Shown piece after piece: positions 25,647 through 35,032 of a DNA stretch of 64,000 bases (position 1 is the first letter of the stretch; every line of letters begins with the position of its first letter). The position numbers and the translations under genes were made by a program. The stretch comes from Melioribacter sp051488685 (lineage in GTDB: Bacteria > Bacteroidota > Ignavibacteria > Ignavibacteriales > Melioribacteraceae): the NCBI RefSeq assembly GCF_051488685.1, contig NZ_JBPSEH010000005.1:124001-188000 (forward strand), written 5' to 3'. The notes below the pieces were generated by a model. That model saw only the letters and a list, made by a program, of their open reading frames with translations. It searched no databases and was not told the origin of the DNA.

Positions 25647-27536
25647 ATGGCAAAAACACGGTTCGAAAAATATACTGAAAATATGGATCTGCCGGCTCTC
25701 GAGATTATTGAAGACGTCGAAAATTTGTTCGTATCAAAAAAGCTGAAGAGCCTTCTGGGAATTCGCAAGGAACCGACAAAAGAATTCTTTGATTCAGACA
25801 AATTTTATGACGAAAAAGGCAAAAAGCTCACCTTTGAAAAACTGCCGTTTATCAAAGCCTTTAAGAATAGAAAAAGTAGACTAAACGAATCTTTAATCTA
25901 TAAAAACGGAAATATTGAAAAATCTTTTTATATCGACTCGATTTTTCTTGACGGTAAAATGCCATCTAGACTTCTAACTATTTTCCGGGAAACAGCCAGC
26001 TCTGACGCCAACGACACTTTGCGGGAAGCGGTTGATAATCTAAACGCCGTTGTCTATTCGACAAATTATGACGGTAGCGAATACTATTATATCAGCAGTG
26101 CAGTTAGAATGATTTTCGGTTTTACACCTCAGGAAATTTATGAAAATAAATTTTTGATTCTGCGAACTATCAAAAAAGAACATTTTGCCAGATTCAAAGA
26201 ATTTATCGATACACTTCGCAGTGGCGATAATGCTTGTGTTGAATATCAAATGAAAGACCGTTACGGAAAAGAGCACTGGGTACGTCATAACGGTATACCG
26301 ATTATACGCAAAGGCAAAGTGGAAAAAATTATCGGCATGATAATCGACATAACAGAAGAAAAGATTAATCAGCTCAAACTCGAAAATTCGGAAGAAAAGT
26401 TAAGAGTACTCGTCGATACGGCCGACGATTTAATTTTTATTCTAAATGGCTTTGGTTATATCAGTACAATCAACAAAAATGGCTCCAAAACTCTCGGTTT
26501 TTCTCCGCAGGAAATGACAGGCAAACATATACTTGAGTTTATACACAAAGACAACGAGTTTATTGTAGCCGACGCATTTTCAAAACTGATCGATTCGCGC
26601 GACAAAGTATTATTCGAAGTTGAGTTCGTGGATAGGTACGGCAATCCAATAATATTCGAAGTTCATGCAAAACCTTTGATAATCGACAACGAAGTGGCGG
26701 GAATAGTCTGCGTCGGAAGAAACATTTCGGCACGTAAAGCCGATGAAAAGAAAATTAAAGAGCTCAATTCAAAATTGATAGAAGCCAATAGAATAATTTC
26801 CATCGAACGCGAAAGAGCCAAGCAAAAAATTAATGTACTGGAAGAAGTTAGTAAACTTAAGAGTGAATTCATTTCGAATATATCGCACGAATTAAGAACT
26901 CCTCTGGCTTCAATAGTTGGCTTTGCTGAAACAATATCTACCGACAGCGAACTTCCTCCCGAAACCATTCGTGAATTCAGCAATATTATCCTTACCGAAG
27001 GGAAAAGATTGGCAAAATTGATTAATGACGTACTCGATTTTTCAAAGCTCGAATCTGGAGAAGAAAAATTAAATAAAGAAGAATTTGAATTATTGGAAGC
27101 CCTTAATGATTTGCTTGCTACGTATAACGAACAAATCAGCGCAAAGGAATTAAGTTTGTCAACCCGCTTCCCGGCAGATAAAGTCATTATTTATGCCGAC
27201 AAGAATCGACTTATGCAGGCAATTGGAAATTTGATATCAAATTCGATCAAATTTACTCCTCAAAATGGTAGAATATCTGTTTTCGTAGAAAATTTCGACA
27301 GGGAAATTGAAATTGCCGTTACAGACACAGGCGTTGGTATTCCGGAGAAAGAAATCCCTAAATTATTCCAGAAATTCTCGAAAATTTACCGACAGGGAAT
27401 GCTTCAGCCGGGTGCCGGATTTGGTCTTGCTCTGGTAAAGCAAATTGTGGACCTTCACAAAGGGGTTATCCGTGTAATTAGTCAGGAAAACAAAGGCTCC
27501 ACTTTTATTATAAGACTACCCAAGAAGAAAGACTGA
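25647..27536 (+). CDS. Cytoplasmic PAS-domain sensor histidine kinase
   Basis: 629 residues, no membrane segment. The N-terminal about 120 residues are unassigned. Two PAS units follow (about 125-240 and 245-365), then a coiled segment and a HisKA domain with H414 (FISNISHELRTPL). The HATPase domain has the N-box (NLISNSIKFT), DTGVGIP and GAGFGLALVKQI. The next gene, three bases on, encodes an NtrC-type regulator, its probable partner. The STAS and PP2C genes further down suggest that the two-component and partner-switching circuits are linked. Confidence 0.94.
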   Translation: MAKTRFEKYTENMDLPALEIIEDVENLFVSKKLKSLLGIRKEPTKEFFDSDKFYDEKGKKLTFEKLPFIKAFKNRKSRLNESLIYKNGNIEKSFYIDSIFLDGKMPSRLLTIFRETASSDANDTLREAVDNLNAVVYSTNYDGSEYYYISSAVRMIFGFTPQEIYENKFLILRTIKKEHFARFKEFIDTLRSGDNACVEYQMKDRYGKEHWVRHNGIPIIRKGKVEKIIGMIIDITEEKINQLKLENSEEKLRVLVDTADDLIFILNGFGYISTINKNGSKTLGFSPQEMTGKHILEFIHKDNEFIVADAFSKLIDSRDKVLFEVEFVDRYGNPIIFEVHAKPLIIDNEVAGIVCVGRNISARKADEKKIKELNSKLIEANRIISIERERAKQKINVLEEVSKLKSEFISNISHELRTPLASIVGFAETISTDSELPPETIREFSNIILTEGKRLAKLINDVLDFSKLESGEEKLNKEEFELLEALNDLLATYNEQISAKELSLSTRFPADKVIIYADKNRLMQAIGNLISNSIKFTPQNGRISVFVENFDREIEIAVTDTGVGIPEKEIPKLFQKFSKIYRQGMLQPGAGFGLALVKQIVDLHKGVIRVISQENKGSTFIIRLPKKKD

Positions 27537-27539
27537 GTT

Positions 27540-28919
27540 ATGGAGAAAACCATATATATAGTTGACGACGAAGAGTCGATACTAAAAATGTTGACGCACT
27601 GGTGTAAAAATCAGTGGGGATACAATGTAAAGACATTTACGAATGGAAAGGATTTTCTAAATTCATTAAAGGAAAATCCTGACCTTGTTCTGCTCGATAT
27701 TATGCTACCCGATATAAACGGTAACGAGATATTATCCCAAATAAAGGCTTACGAATCGAGTTTGCCGGTAATTATGTTGTCTGCGCAAGGGAGCGTGCAG
27801 GTGGCCATCGAATCGATCCGTCTGGGTGCGTTCGATTATTTCCCGAAACCAATTGATAAAAACCGTCTTGAATCAGCAATTCGCAATGCCATAAAAAATT
27901 ATGACCTCGAACGAGAGCTAAAGAATCTTAAAGAGGATATAAGAAAAGAATTCAGCTTCGACAACATTATTTCGGCCGATAAAAAAATGCAGGAAGCATT
28001 TAGAATGGTTTCCAAAGTCCTGCATAACGATATTACCGTACTAATTCAAGGCGAAAGTGGAACGGGCAAAGAATTGATTGCGCGTGCAATTCATTACAAT
28101 GGCAACAGAAAGGATGCCCCATTTGTTGTAGTCAATTGCGCTTCGATACCGAGAGAATTACTCGAAAGCGAACTCTTTGGCCACGAAAAAGGTGCATTTA
28201 CAGGCGCACACCAAAGAAAAATCGGAAAATTCGAACTTGCTAACGGCGGAACTATATTCCTGGATGAAATTGGGGAAATGGATATTGCTCTACAGGCAAA
28301 AATTCTGCGCGTTATTCAAGAAAAAGAATTCGAACGAGTTGGTGGCAACGAGATTATTAAAACCGATGTAAGAATTATTTCTGCCACGAATCGAGACTTG
28401 CGCGAATGTGTCGAAAAGAAATTATTCAGGGAAGATCTTTATTATCGCCTCAGTTCTTTTCCTATCAACATTCCACCACTCCGTGAAAGACGTGGCGATA
28501 TTGTAGTACTAATCGATCACTTTATCAAAAAGAACAATGAAAAGTTAGGAAAAAATATTAAGGGTGTTACCAAAAAAGCACTTAAGCTTCTTTACGATTA
28601 TGACTGGCCGGGCAATGTACGCGAACTCGAAAATACAATTGAACGATGCATAATACTTACCGAAGGAGATTATATCGACATTGATGTATTGCCAACTTCA
28701 ATTACATCGGGTGAAGTCAAAGCCACACTGCCTTCAAACGGAATTTTATTCGACGACAATTCGCCCATAATTCCTCTCGAAAAATTAAAAGAAGAGGCTA
28801 TAATACACGCTTTGAAGGTTACTGATGGCAATATAGTTGAAGCCTCGAAAAAATTAAAAATAGGTAGAGCCACTCTCTACCGTTTAATGGAAAAATATAA
28901 TATCGATTATAAAAAATAA
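27540..28919 (+). CDS. NtrC-family sigma-54-dependent response regulator
   Basis: 459 residues. Receiver domain (D9/D10, phospho-acceptor D53 in LLDIMLPD), then the AAA+ domain with GESGTGKEL, GAFTGA and a C-terminal Fis-type helix-turn-helix (NIVEASKKLKIGRATLYRLMEKY). Phosphorylated by the upstream kinase, it should drive sigma-54 promoters. Stop and start are separated by three bases, so the genes are coupled. It is the second sigma-54 activator in the window; the GAF-type one lies at 17338. Confidence 0.95.
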   Translation: MEKTIYIVDDEESILKMLTHWCKNQWGYNVKTFTNGKDFLNSLKENPDLVLLDIMLPDINGNEILSQIKAYESSLPVIMLSAQGSVQVAIESIRLGAFDYFPKPIDKNRLESAIRNAIKNYDLERELKNLKEDIRKEFSFDNIISADKKMQEAFRMVSKVLHNDITVLIQGESGTGKELIARAIHYNGNRKDAPFVVVNCASIPRELLESELFGHEKGAFTGAHQRKIGKFELANGGTIFLDEIGEMDIALQAKILRVIQEKEFERVGGNEIIKTDVRIISATNRDLRECVEKKLFREDLYYRLSSFPINIPPLRERRGDIVVLIDHFIKKNNEKLGKNIKGVTKKALKLLYDYDWPGNVRELENTIERCIILTEGDYIDIDVLPTSITSGEVKATLPSNGILFDDNSPIIPLEKLKEEAIIHALKVTDGNIVEASKKLKIGRATLYRLMEKYNIDYKK

Positions 28920-28931
28920 TTGGGGTCGATT

Positions 28932-29270
28932 ATGAACATTCAAGAAAGAACATTCGATGATGTTGTGGCAATTAAACTCGACACTGACAGAGCAACAATT
29001 AAAGAAGCAGAACAGATAAAAAAAACAATCTACTCAAAAATAGAACAGGGTTTACAAAAAGTGATTATTGACCTCAGCAGAGTAGACTTCATCGATTCTA
29101 CTTTTCTGGGGGCACTGGTGAGCGGATTAAAAAGAGCAATCAATCAGAGCGGTGACCTGAAACTTGTTGGTTTAAGACCGAACGTGCGTGCTATGTTTGA
29201 ACTTACACGTTTGCATAGAGTTTTCGAAGTCTATCCAGATATAAACTCTGCAATCAACAGTTTTAAATAA
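28932..29270 (+). CDS. STAS domain protein (anti-sigma factor antagonist type)
   Basis: 112 residues; a TTG four codons upstream was rejected in favour of the ATG with GGGG upstream. The phosphorylation loop is FIDSTFLGA with S56. It is paralogous to the protein at 22765. It lies between the NtrC-type regulator and a REC-PP2C phosphatase, which very likely dephosphorylates this serine, making it the active antagonist. The kinase that phosphorylates it is not encoded nearby. Confidence 0.9.
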   Translation: MNIQERTFDDVVAIKLDTDRATIKEAEQIKKTIYSKIEQGLQKVIIDLSRVDFIDSTFLGALVSGLKRAINQSGDLKLVGLRPNVRAMFELTRLHRVFEVYPDINSAINSFK

Positions 29271-29285
29271 ACGGAATTGGAGAAT

Positions 29286-30422
29286 ATGGCTGTTTCATCA
29301 TCAAACAAAATATTGCTAGTAGAAGACGAACCAAACATTGCCAGATTGTTTATTCATAATTTAACTAAAGCAGGTTTTGAATGTGTGCACGCCGAAAATG
29401 GAAAAGTAGCTCTCGAAAAGATCGACGAAGTTCAACCCGTATTAATTATTAGCGACATAATGATGCCCGTCATGGACGGTTTTGAATTTCGAAAAGAACT
29501 ATTAAACAATCCCGAATACAAATCGATTCCTTTTATATTTCTTACCGCCAAAAGCGGCGAGGAAGATATGCTTTTAGGGTACGACCTGGAAATAGAAGAC
29601 TACATTGTAAAGACATCCAGCCCTAAGATTGTTATTGCCAAAGTATCTGCCATACTAAAGAGTCTCGAAAAAGAGAGAGAAAAAGTTGTATACGAAGTGC
29701 AGAAAGCTGCCGATTCGATGGCGGCAAAAGTTGTTCCTGAAACACCTCCTCAATTTAGCGGACTCAAAATACTTCAATGGCATGCACCTTTTAAGAACGT
29801 CCCCGGCGGTGATTTTATTGATTATATTAAAATTAATGACGACAGCATTGCTGTTATAATGGGAGACGTTATGGGAAAGCGGTGGGGTGCATGGTACTTT
29901 GCCGTCGCATATGCCGGCTATGTTAGAACTGCCGCAAGAATGGTTCTTGAATCTGCAGCTGAGTTAAATCCCGACATCATTCTCCAGCGCATCAACGAGT
30001 CGGTTTACAAAGACGAACGTATTTCGGAAGTATTCATTACGCTCTCAGTTGTAATTATCGACACGAAGAATAAAATTGCAAAATATTCTGGCGCAGGCGA
30101 CCTCCCGATTATCTACCGCTCGGGTAGCAGTGCGGAATTTATCGAGTCAGCAGGGCTTTTACTTGGTTTCAATCCCGATGGACAATACTCGAACAAAATC
30201 ATTAATATCAAAAGCGGCGACGAAATAATTCTTTTTACTGACGGTATTACGGAATCCAGAAATAAAGAAGGCGAAATATTTGGCAATGATCGTCTTCTTG
30301 ACTTCATTAGCAATTTAAAACCGGATGACGATACTGCCGATTTATTACGCGAAGAACTATTAAAATTTACGGACAATGAACTTGAAGACGACGTCAGTCT
30401 TATTGCAATAAAGATTCTCTAA
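29286..30422 (+). CDS. Response regulator with PP2C (RsbU/SpoIIE-type) phosphatase output
   Basis: 378 residues from the ATG at 29286 with GGAG upstream. The receiver domain is at 1-125 (E13/D14, phospho-acceptor D57 in IISDIMMPVMDG, lysine in YIVKTSS). A short linker leads to the PP2C domain (about 155-378), with metal-binding aspartates in PGGDFIDY, IMGDVMGK, LFTDGITES and EDDVSLI. Phosphorylation of the receiver should switch the phosphatase on or off. The natural substrate is the phospho-STAS protein encoded 15 bases upstream. The operon thus joins a histidine kinase to partner switching. Confidence 0.93.
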   Translation: MAVSSSNKILLVEDEPNIARLFIHNLTKAGFECVHAENGKVALEKIDEVQPVLIISDIMMPVMDGFEFRKELLNNPEYKSIPFIFLTAKSGEEDMLLGYDLEIEDYIVKTSSPKIVIAKVSAILKSLEKEREKVVYEVQKAADSMAAKVVPETPPQFSGLKILQWHAPFKNVPGGDFIDYIKINDDSIAVIMGDVMGKRWGAWYFAVAYAGYVRTAARMVLESAAELNPDIILQRINESVYKDERISEVFITLSVVIIDTKNKIAKYSGAGDLPIIYRSGSSAEFIESAGLLLGFNPDGQYSNKIINIKSGDEIILFTDGITESRNKEGEIFGNDRLLDFISNLKPDDDTADLLREELLKFTDNELEDDVSLIAIKIL

Positions 30423-31408
30423 AAGCGTATAAAATTATCGTATAACTTCTTTTTAAGAAATTCGTAATATTCTTTCGTGAACGAAACCTGCTTATAAATA
30501 TCGATCAATTTATCGCGGTCGATTTTATCGAAATCCTCCTTTCGGGGAACAATAATTAATCCGGAGATATCCAGTGCTGCGGGGCTTACAAGCAATTCGC
30601 CGGTATAAAATTCCTTAGGACGATGCGCTCTACGCGGAAAAATAAACAAACTCCACTTATTTCCTTCGTATGTAGATACAATATTTATCAAAGGCTCTTC
30701 TTTAGGTTCATAAATTTTCTTAAGTGAATTAAGAATAACTCTGAAAGATTTCAATATTTCATCTTTATATTCAGTTACTAATATGATTGGTTTTGTGGGA
30801 TACGTCTCGGCAGCAAAAATTGAGAGCCGCGGTTTCTCAATCTTAAAATTTCTCGAATCGGCAATTATCTTTTTAAAATCTTCCTCAAGCGGCATTTTCT
30901 TTTTTTCGATCGCCTGAAAATGCATATGGTCGGGCGCCGATGCTCCACATTTTGGCCCATTATAAAAAAGCGTAAAATATTTACTCATCTGACGCGTTAA
31001 ATCGAGTAAGTCCTCTATGTTACCCACAATCTGTTGAGGCATGTGTTTTAGTTTTACAATCGTAAAATGTTTACTGGCGACAGGGTAAGGATTGCAGAGC
31101 AAGTTGAATTTCTTGTTATAAATAATTCCACTCTGCTGCTCGGGAAGATTTTCTTTACAAAGAAAACATTTTCTGTTTTTTATTCCGGAATCGGATATAT
31201 CCGCCATCGTCGATTTGATTCGTCCGGGATTATATTGTACTATAAACTTATAATCCTCAAAACGAATTTCCTTGTTAATTACGCCGGCAAGCTTATCATA
31301 ATTCGTTTTTAATAATTCCCATTCTACCAGTTGTCTTCCCAGTAGCTTAACAGCATCTTCAGCAAGCTGGAAATCGTTTTTATCTGCAAGAATTTTATTC
31401 ACCAGCAT
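30419..31408 (-). CDS. DUF4922 / HIT-like nucleotide-sugar phosphorylase candidate
   Basis: 329 residues, cytoplasmic. The HIT-type motif HMHFQ sits in GASAPDHMHFQA, as in the GDP-hexose phosphorylases GDPGP1 and VTC2. A CFLC motif (NRKCFLCKENLP) could bind zinc. The gene overlaps the 3' end of the glycosyltransferase gene by 14 bases, so the two are translationally coupled. A role in cleaving or recycling a nucleotide sugar used or wrongly made by the transferase fits, but is inference. Its 3' end overlaps the PP2C gene by 4 bases (convergent). Confidence 0.75.
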   Translation of the reverse strand: MLVNKILADKNDFQLAEDAVKLLGRQLVEWELLKTNYDKLAGVINKEIRFEDYKFIVQYNPGRIKSTMADISDSGIKNRKCFLCKENLPEQQSGIIYNKKFNLLCNPYPVASKHFTIVKLKHMPQQIVGNIEDLLDLTRQMSKYFTLFYNGPKCGASAPDHMHFQAIEKKKMPLEEDFKKIIADSRNFKIEKPRLSIFAAETYPTKPIILVTEYKDEILKSFRVILNSLKKIYEPKEEPLINIVSTYEGNKWSLFIFPRRAHRPKEFYTGELLVSPAALDISGLIIVPRKEDFDKIDRDKLIDIYKQVSFTKEYYEFLKKKLYDNFIRF

Positions 31409-32870
31409 ATTTATTTAATTTTTGTCTTTCGATTATTTCTTTAGTTCTGAGTGAATCTTTATAGTAATTATTATTATTAATTTTTTCCTGAGAAAGGTCA
31501 GCATCCGAATTACCTGCCCACCTGCGACAGATGTAAATGGGTTCATAAATTCTTGAAATTTTATAAGTGCGTGAAATTGTAATGCCGAGGTAATAATCTT
31601 CGCCGTAACTGACGTTGGGAATTTCAATCTTTCGCAACACCGATGTATAAAAAGCACGTGGTGCACCCAGTCCATTTATTCGCAATGCATTGTTGACTCC
31701 GTTCTGATCAGTCCACTCACGATGATCTACAATGCCCGGTGGAATTTCGTTGAGATTAAAATCGGTCAATTTGTAAGAACCGATTACCATCGCTGATCCG
31801 TCCTCGTAAAATTTTTTCATAATTTTAGCCAGTGCGTATTTATCATAGTAAAGGTCGTCACTATCGAGCTGGACTGCAAACCTGCCACAATAGCTACTCC
31901 TTACAGCATAATTCCAGCAGCCGCCAATCTGTAAGTTTTTTTCTTCTGGAATAAGGTGTATAAGTTTTTGATTTGTTGCGGCAATCTGTTTGAGTATATC
32001 GGTAGTCCCGTCGTCGGAATAATTATCGACTACTATAACATTAAACTCAAAATCTGTTTTTTGATTCAGCGCTGAATTAACGGCCGCTTCGATTGTCTTT
32101 GCTCTGTTTTTAACTGGAATAATTACAGAAGCTTCGACTGGAAAACTTTCTTCTACTTTTTTGAAATCAAATAATTTTTTAGTCGGTGTAATATACGCTC
32201 CGATTCTTTTGAGATGTTCCGTAGCAACTTTTTCGTATTCTAATTGAAGTGTCCTTCTATTCGAAGCTACATATTTGAAATGCTCTTCCATATCGTCTTT
32301 TCTATATTCCACATCTGCAGAATAGAGATATTCATCAATATGAATTAAATTCGATACCTCGGATATTCTCAGGCGCATATCATAAAATCCAGAATATAAA
32401 TAATTTTCTTCCATCTCCGAAGCAATACTTTTGATCAATTCTCCGTTAAGAATCATTACAAAACCAAAGTCGAAATCGTCCCGAATGCTGCCCAATTGAT
32501 AAGGTATCAACGGATGTTTAGATTTTTTACGTGTCGCACAGTCATATTCCACAAAGTTCGAATAAACAATACCAGCATTATGATTATCTAAATTACTAAT
32601 TAACTTTTTCAGAGCTTCGTCGTAAAAATTTATTCTTTTGATTTTTTTGTTTTCATATTCGCTGATCCACAATACTATTTTATTCGATATTGCTTCTGCA
32701 GTTTTTTTTATCGCTCTAGACGAATAAGGATTTTCGTCAACAATATTTACCACATTTTTTCCTTGCACTTCGGTACCGAGGGAAATGAATTCTACCATTC
32801 CATCAGGAAAATTATTTTTCAGGTTGTCTATTACCAGTTCCGATAGACTTTGTAAAACAATTGATACCAT
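31395..32870 (-). CDS. Family 2 glycosyltransferase with an extra N-terminal half
   Basis: 491 residues from the ATG at 32870; a TTG three codons upstream is possible. The complete GT-A domain starts near residue 245 with ASVIIPVKNRA and contains VVDNYSDDGT and the DxD-like LDSDDLYYD. The first 235 residues resemble the middle and end of a second GT-A domain (GIVYSNFVEYD, YQLGSIRDDFDFG, DMRLRISE) but lack the nucleotide-binding start. So this looks like a duplicated transferase with a degenerate first copy. No membrane segment. Coupled to the DUF4922 gene. Acceptor sugar unknown. Confidence 0.85.
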   Translation of the reverse strand: MVSIVLQSLSELVIDNLKNNFPDGMVEFISLGTEVQGKNVVNIVDENPYSSRAIKKTAEAISNKIVLWISEYENKKIKRINFYDEALKKLISNLDNHNAGIVYSNFVEYDCATRKKSKHPLIPYQLGSIRDDFDFGFVMILNGELIKSIASEMEENYLYSGFYDMRLRISEVSNLIHIDEYLYSADVEYRKDDMEEHFKYVASNRRTLQLEYEKVATEHLKRIGAYITPTKKLFDFKKVEESFPVEASVIIPVKNRAKTIEAAVNSALNQKTDFEFNVIVVDNYSDDGTTDILKQIAATNQKLIHLIPEEKNLQIGGCWNYAVRSSYCGRFAVQLDSDDLYYDKYALAKIMKKFYEDGSAMVIGSYKLTDFNLNEIPPGIVDHREWTDQNGVNNALRINGLGAPRAFYTSVLRKIEIPNVSYGEDYYLGITISRTYKISRIYEPIYICRRWAGNSDADLSQEKINNNNYYKDSLRTKEIIERQKLNKYAGE

Positions 32871-33022
32871 TTGCTTCAATATTTTTATCAGATAATTTAA
32901 TTCAAGAATACAAAATAAATTAAAATATCGAGATACTTTACATAGAAGTTAACGAGTGCTAAAGAATTTCCATTCAAAGTAATATACTTTAACTGTAAAT
33001 TGAATCTTTACTTTCATTATCC

Positions 33023-33030
33023 TATATTTG
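33023..33030 (+). promoter_or_regulatory. -7 promoter box (TATATTTG) for gene at 33040
   Basis: Exact TAnnTTTG match. Transcription would start about 33036, leaving a leader of only about 4 bases, so the mRNA would be almost leaderless; no ribosome site precedes the ATG. Confidence 0.45.
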
Positions 33031-33039
33031 CGTGCTACA

Positions 33040-33333
33040 ATGAAAACAAAATTAAGAAAATACAGCTTTATTGCCATTGCAATTTTATTGATTGCTAATC
33101 ATTCGGAAACAAAAGCCAAACGATATGCAGAGCCGATTGATCCCATGAGTACGATAATTGAAAATATAATTTCAGATAATACAGTAATTACATTTTCGCC
33201 CGGGATTAATTTCATCACGAACTGCAAAGCGGAATTTTCTTCCGTCACAATTCAGTATCACAATTACGTCTTCATCAAATCCACTCAAAAAGACGAGACT
33301 CAAAGAGCACTCAGAAAAAATCTGAAAATTTAA
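33040..33333 (+). CDS. Small secreted protein of unknown function
   Basis: 97 residues. A basic start and hydrophobic stretch (KLRKYSFIAIAILLIANHSETKA) form a signal peptide. The mature part is about 70 residues with a single cysteine (FITNCKAEF) and no recognised motif. A TTG four codons upstream overlaps the promoter box and was rejected. It lies in the same direction as rlpA, 66 bases before it, but rlpA has its own ribosome site. Unknown role; possible envelope factor. Confidence 0.6.
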   Translation: MKTKLRKYSFIAIAILLIANHSETKAKRYAEPIDPMSTIIENIISDNTVITFSPGINFITNCKAEFSSVTIQYHNYVFIKSTQKDETQRALRKNLKI

Positions 33334-33399
33334 TAACTCCAATATTCTATTCTGACTTTTTCTCACACAATAGTTTGTAAAACAAAACAGAGGTAATAT

Positions 33400-33882
33400 T
33401 TGCGTATAGTTAAAACGACAATAATAATTACAGTAGCAGCATTAGTAATTGGGCTGGTAGATATAGATAGCTCGTCGGCAAGTGTAAACGACGAGGATGC
33501 AAAAGTAATTCTAAGTATCGATTCAAGTCCTTCAACTGCCAATGTAGAATACGAGCCGGTTGGCAACTGGATAGCCTCCTGGTACGGCCCAGGATTTCAC
33601 GGTCGGCAGACAGCCAATGGCGAAATTTACAATCAGATGGCATTGACTGCAGCGCATAAAGAATTGCCATTCGGTACATATTTACGCGTAACAAATTTAA
33701 GAAATGGAAAAAGCGTCGTTGTTAAAATTAACGACCGCGGTCCGTATATCGAGGGACGCGATATTGATCTATCGAAAGGAGCAGCAAAGGCTCTCGGGAT
33801 GATTTATCCTGGAGTAATTAAAGTTCGCATCGAAAAGTTAAAACCAAGCGAAGAAATTCTTCCCGCATACGCCCTCAACTAA
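33400..33882 (+). CDS. rlpA: RlpA family protein (septal-ring lytic transglycosylase type)
   Basis: 160 residues. The start is TTG, preceded by AGAGG at good spacing; no ATG precedes the signal segment (VKTTIIITVAALVIGLVDI). The double-psi beta-barrel domain runs about 50-145 with the family blocks ASWYGPGFHGRQTANGE, MTAAHKELPFGTYLRV-like sequence and INDRGPY. RlpA cleaves naked glycan strands or binds the septal ring. There is no SPOR domain here, as is common for short RlpA forms. A perfect terminator follows 22 bases later. Confidence 0.9.
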   Translation: MRIVKTTIIITVAALVIGLVDIDSSSASVNDEDAKVILSIDSSPSTANVEYEPVGNWIASWYGPGFHGRQTANGEIYNQMALTAAHKELPFGTYLRVTNLRNGKSVVVKINDRGPYIEGRDIDLSKGAAKALGMIYPGVIKVRIEKLKPSEEILPAYALN

Positions 33883-33904
33883 TCAAGTAGATAATTAGAT
33901 ATAG

Positions 33905-33933
33905 AACCCGCATTTTTTAATGCGGGTTTTTTT
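33905..33933 (+). terminator. Rho-independent terminator after rlpA
   Basis: Ten-base stem AACCCGCATT / AATGCGGGTT with a TTTT loop, then further Ts. Strong. Confidence 0.93.
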
Positions 33934-33964
33934 ATATTTATTCGTCACTTTTTGTGAGGAATTA

Positions 33965-35032
33965 ATGTTTTTTAAGAAAGAATTTTTGGGAAATACTATT
34001 GAAGATTATCTGATTGCACTCGGTGTTTTTCTCGTAATCTTTATAATAATAAGAATTATTAAGAAATTCGTACTGCAGAGATTAAAAAAACAACTTGAAT
34101 CCAGTTATATTTCTAAATACAACTTCTTAAACAAAAGCATTAACAAATTTTTTGTTCCTGCGATTTATCTTGGCATCCTTTATTTAATAATTGAACGCCT
34201 GAAATTAAGCAACGACACAGAAAAAATTATCGTTTCTATCTATTTAGTATTGATTACGTATTTTGTCGTACGTTTCAGTGTTGTTGTCGTTAAGTATTTA
34301 ATAGAACGATATTTTATTAAGAGCAATCGCGAATCGGATTTCAATCGCATACAACCTCTACTGGGTCTGGTCGATCTGGTCATTTGGGCTGTCGGTATAA
34401 TATTTTTACTTGATAATTTCGGATTTGAAGTCTCAGCGGTAATAACCGGACTCGGCATTTCGGGCGTGGCTGTGGCCCTCGCCGCGCAAGCAATACTTGG
34501 CGACCTCTTCAGCTATTTTGTTCTCTTTTTTGATAAGCCTTTTGAAGTTGGGGACTTTATCAATTTCGAAGGTCAACTGGGAAATATTGAAAAAATTGGA
34601 CTCAAAACGACAAAGATAAGAGCTCTTAGCGGCGAACAATTAATCGTTAACAATTCACGACTTACTACATCTACTGTCCACAATTTCAAAAGAATGGAAA
34701 AACGGAGAGTCGTTTTAAGAATTGGAGTGGTTTATCAAACTCCTCACGACAAATTAATAGCCATTCCGACTATGATAAAAGAAATAATCAGCCGTCACGA
34801 GCTGGTTCAGTACGATAGGGGTCATTTTGTAAGCTACGGCGATTTTAGTCTCAATTTTGAATTTGTCTATTTCATTCTCTCGCCAGAAATGGAGCTCTAT
34901 CTCGACATTCAACAAAGTATCAATCTCGAAATCTTCAGACTTTTCGAGCAAGAAGGAATTGAGTTTGCTTATCCAACTCAAACTATCTTTGTCAATCAAG
35001 AAAACAGTACAAACTCGGGAAACAATCAATGA
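33965..35032 (+). CDS. MscS-family mechanosensitive channel
   Basis: 355 residues. The start at 33965 has GAGGA upstream; the longer frame begins inside the rlpA terminator and was rejected. Three to four membrane helices precede the pore helix (GLGISGVAVALAAQAILGDLFSY), which is the MscS signature. The cytoplasmic beta domain (PFEVGDFINFEGQLGNIEKIGLKTTKIR) and C-terminal part (IEFAYPTQTIFVN) follow. It releases solutes upon hypo-osmotic shock. It overlaps the Rrf2 gene by 4 bases, an unusual pairing suggesting co-expression. Confidence 0.93.
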   Translation: MFFKKEFLGNTIEDYLIALGVFLVIFIIIRIIKKFVLQRLKKQLESSYISKYNFLNKSINKFFVPAIYLGILYLIIERLKLSNDTEKIIVSIYLVLITYFVVRFSVVVVKYLIERYFIKSNRESDFNRIQPLLGLVDLVIWAVGIIFLLDNFGFEVSAVITGLGISGVAVALAAQAILGDLFSYFVLFFDKPFEVGDFINFEGQLGNIEKIGLKTTKIRALSGEQLIVNNSRLTTSTVHNFKRMEKRRVVLRIGVVYQTPHDKLIAIPTMIKEIISRHELVQYDRGHFVSYGDFSLNFEFVYFILSPEMELYLDIQQSINLEIFRLFEQEGIEFAYPTQTIFVNQENSTNSGNNQ

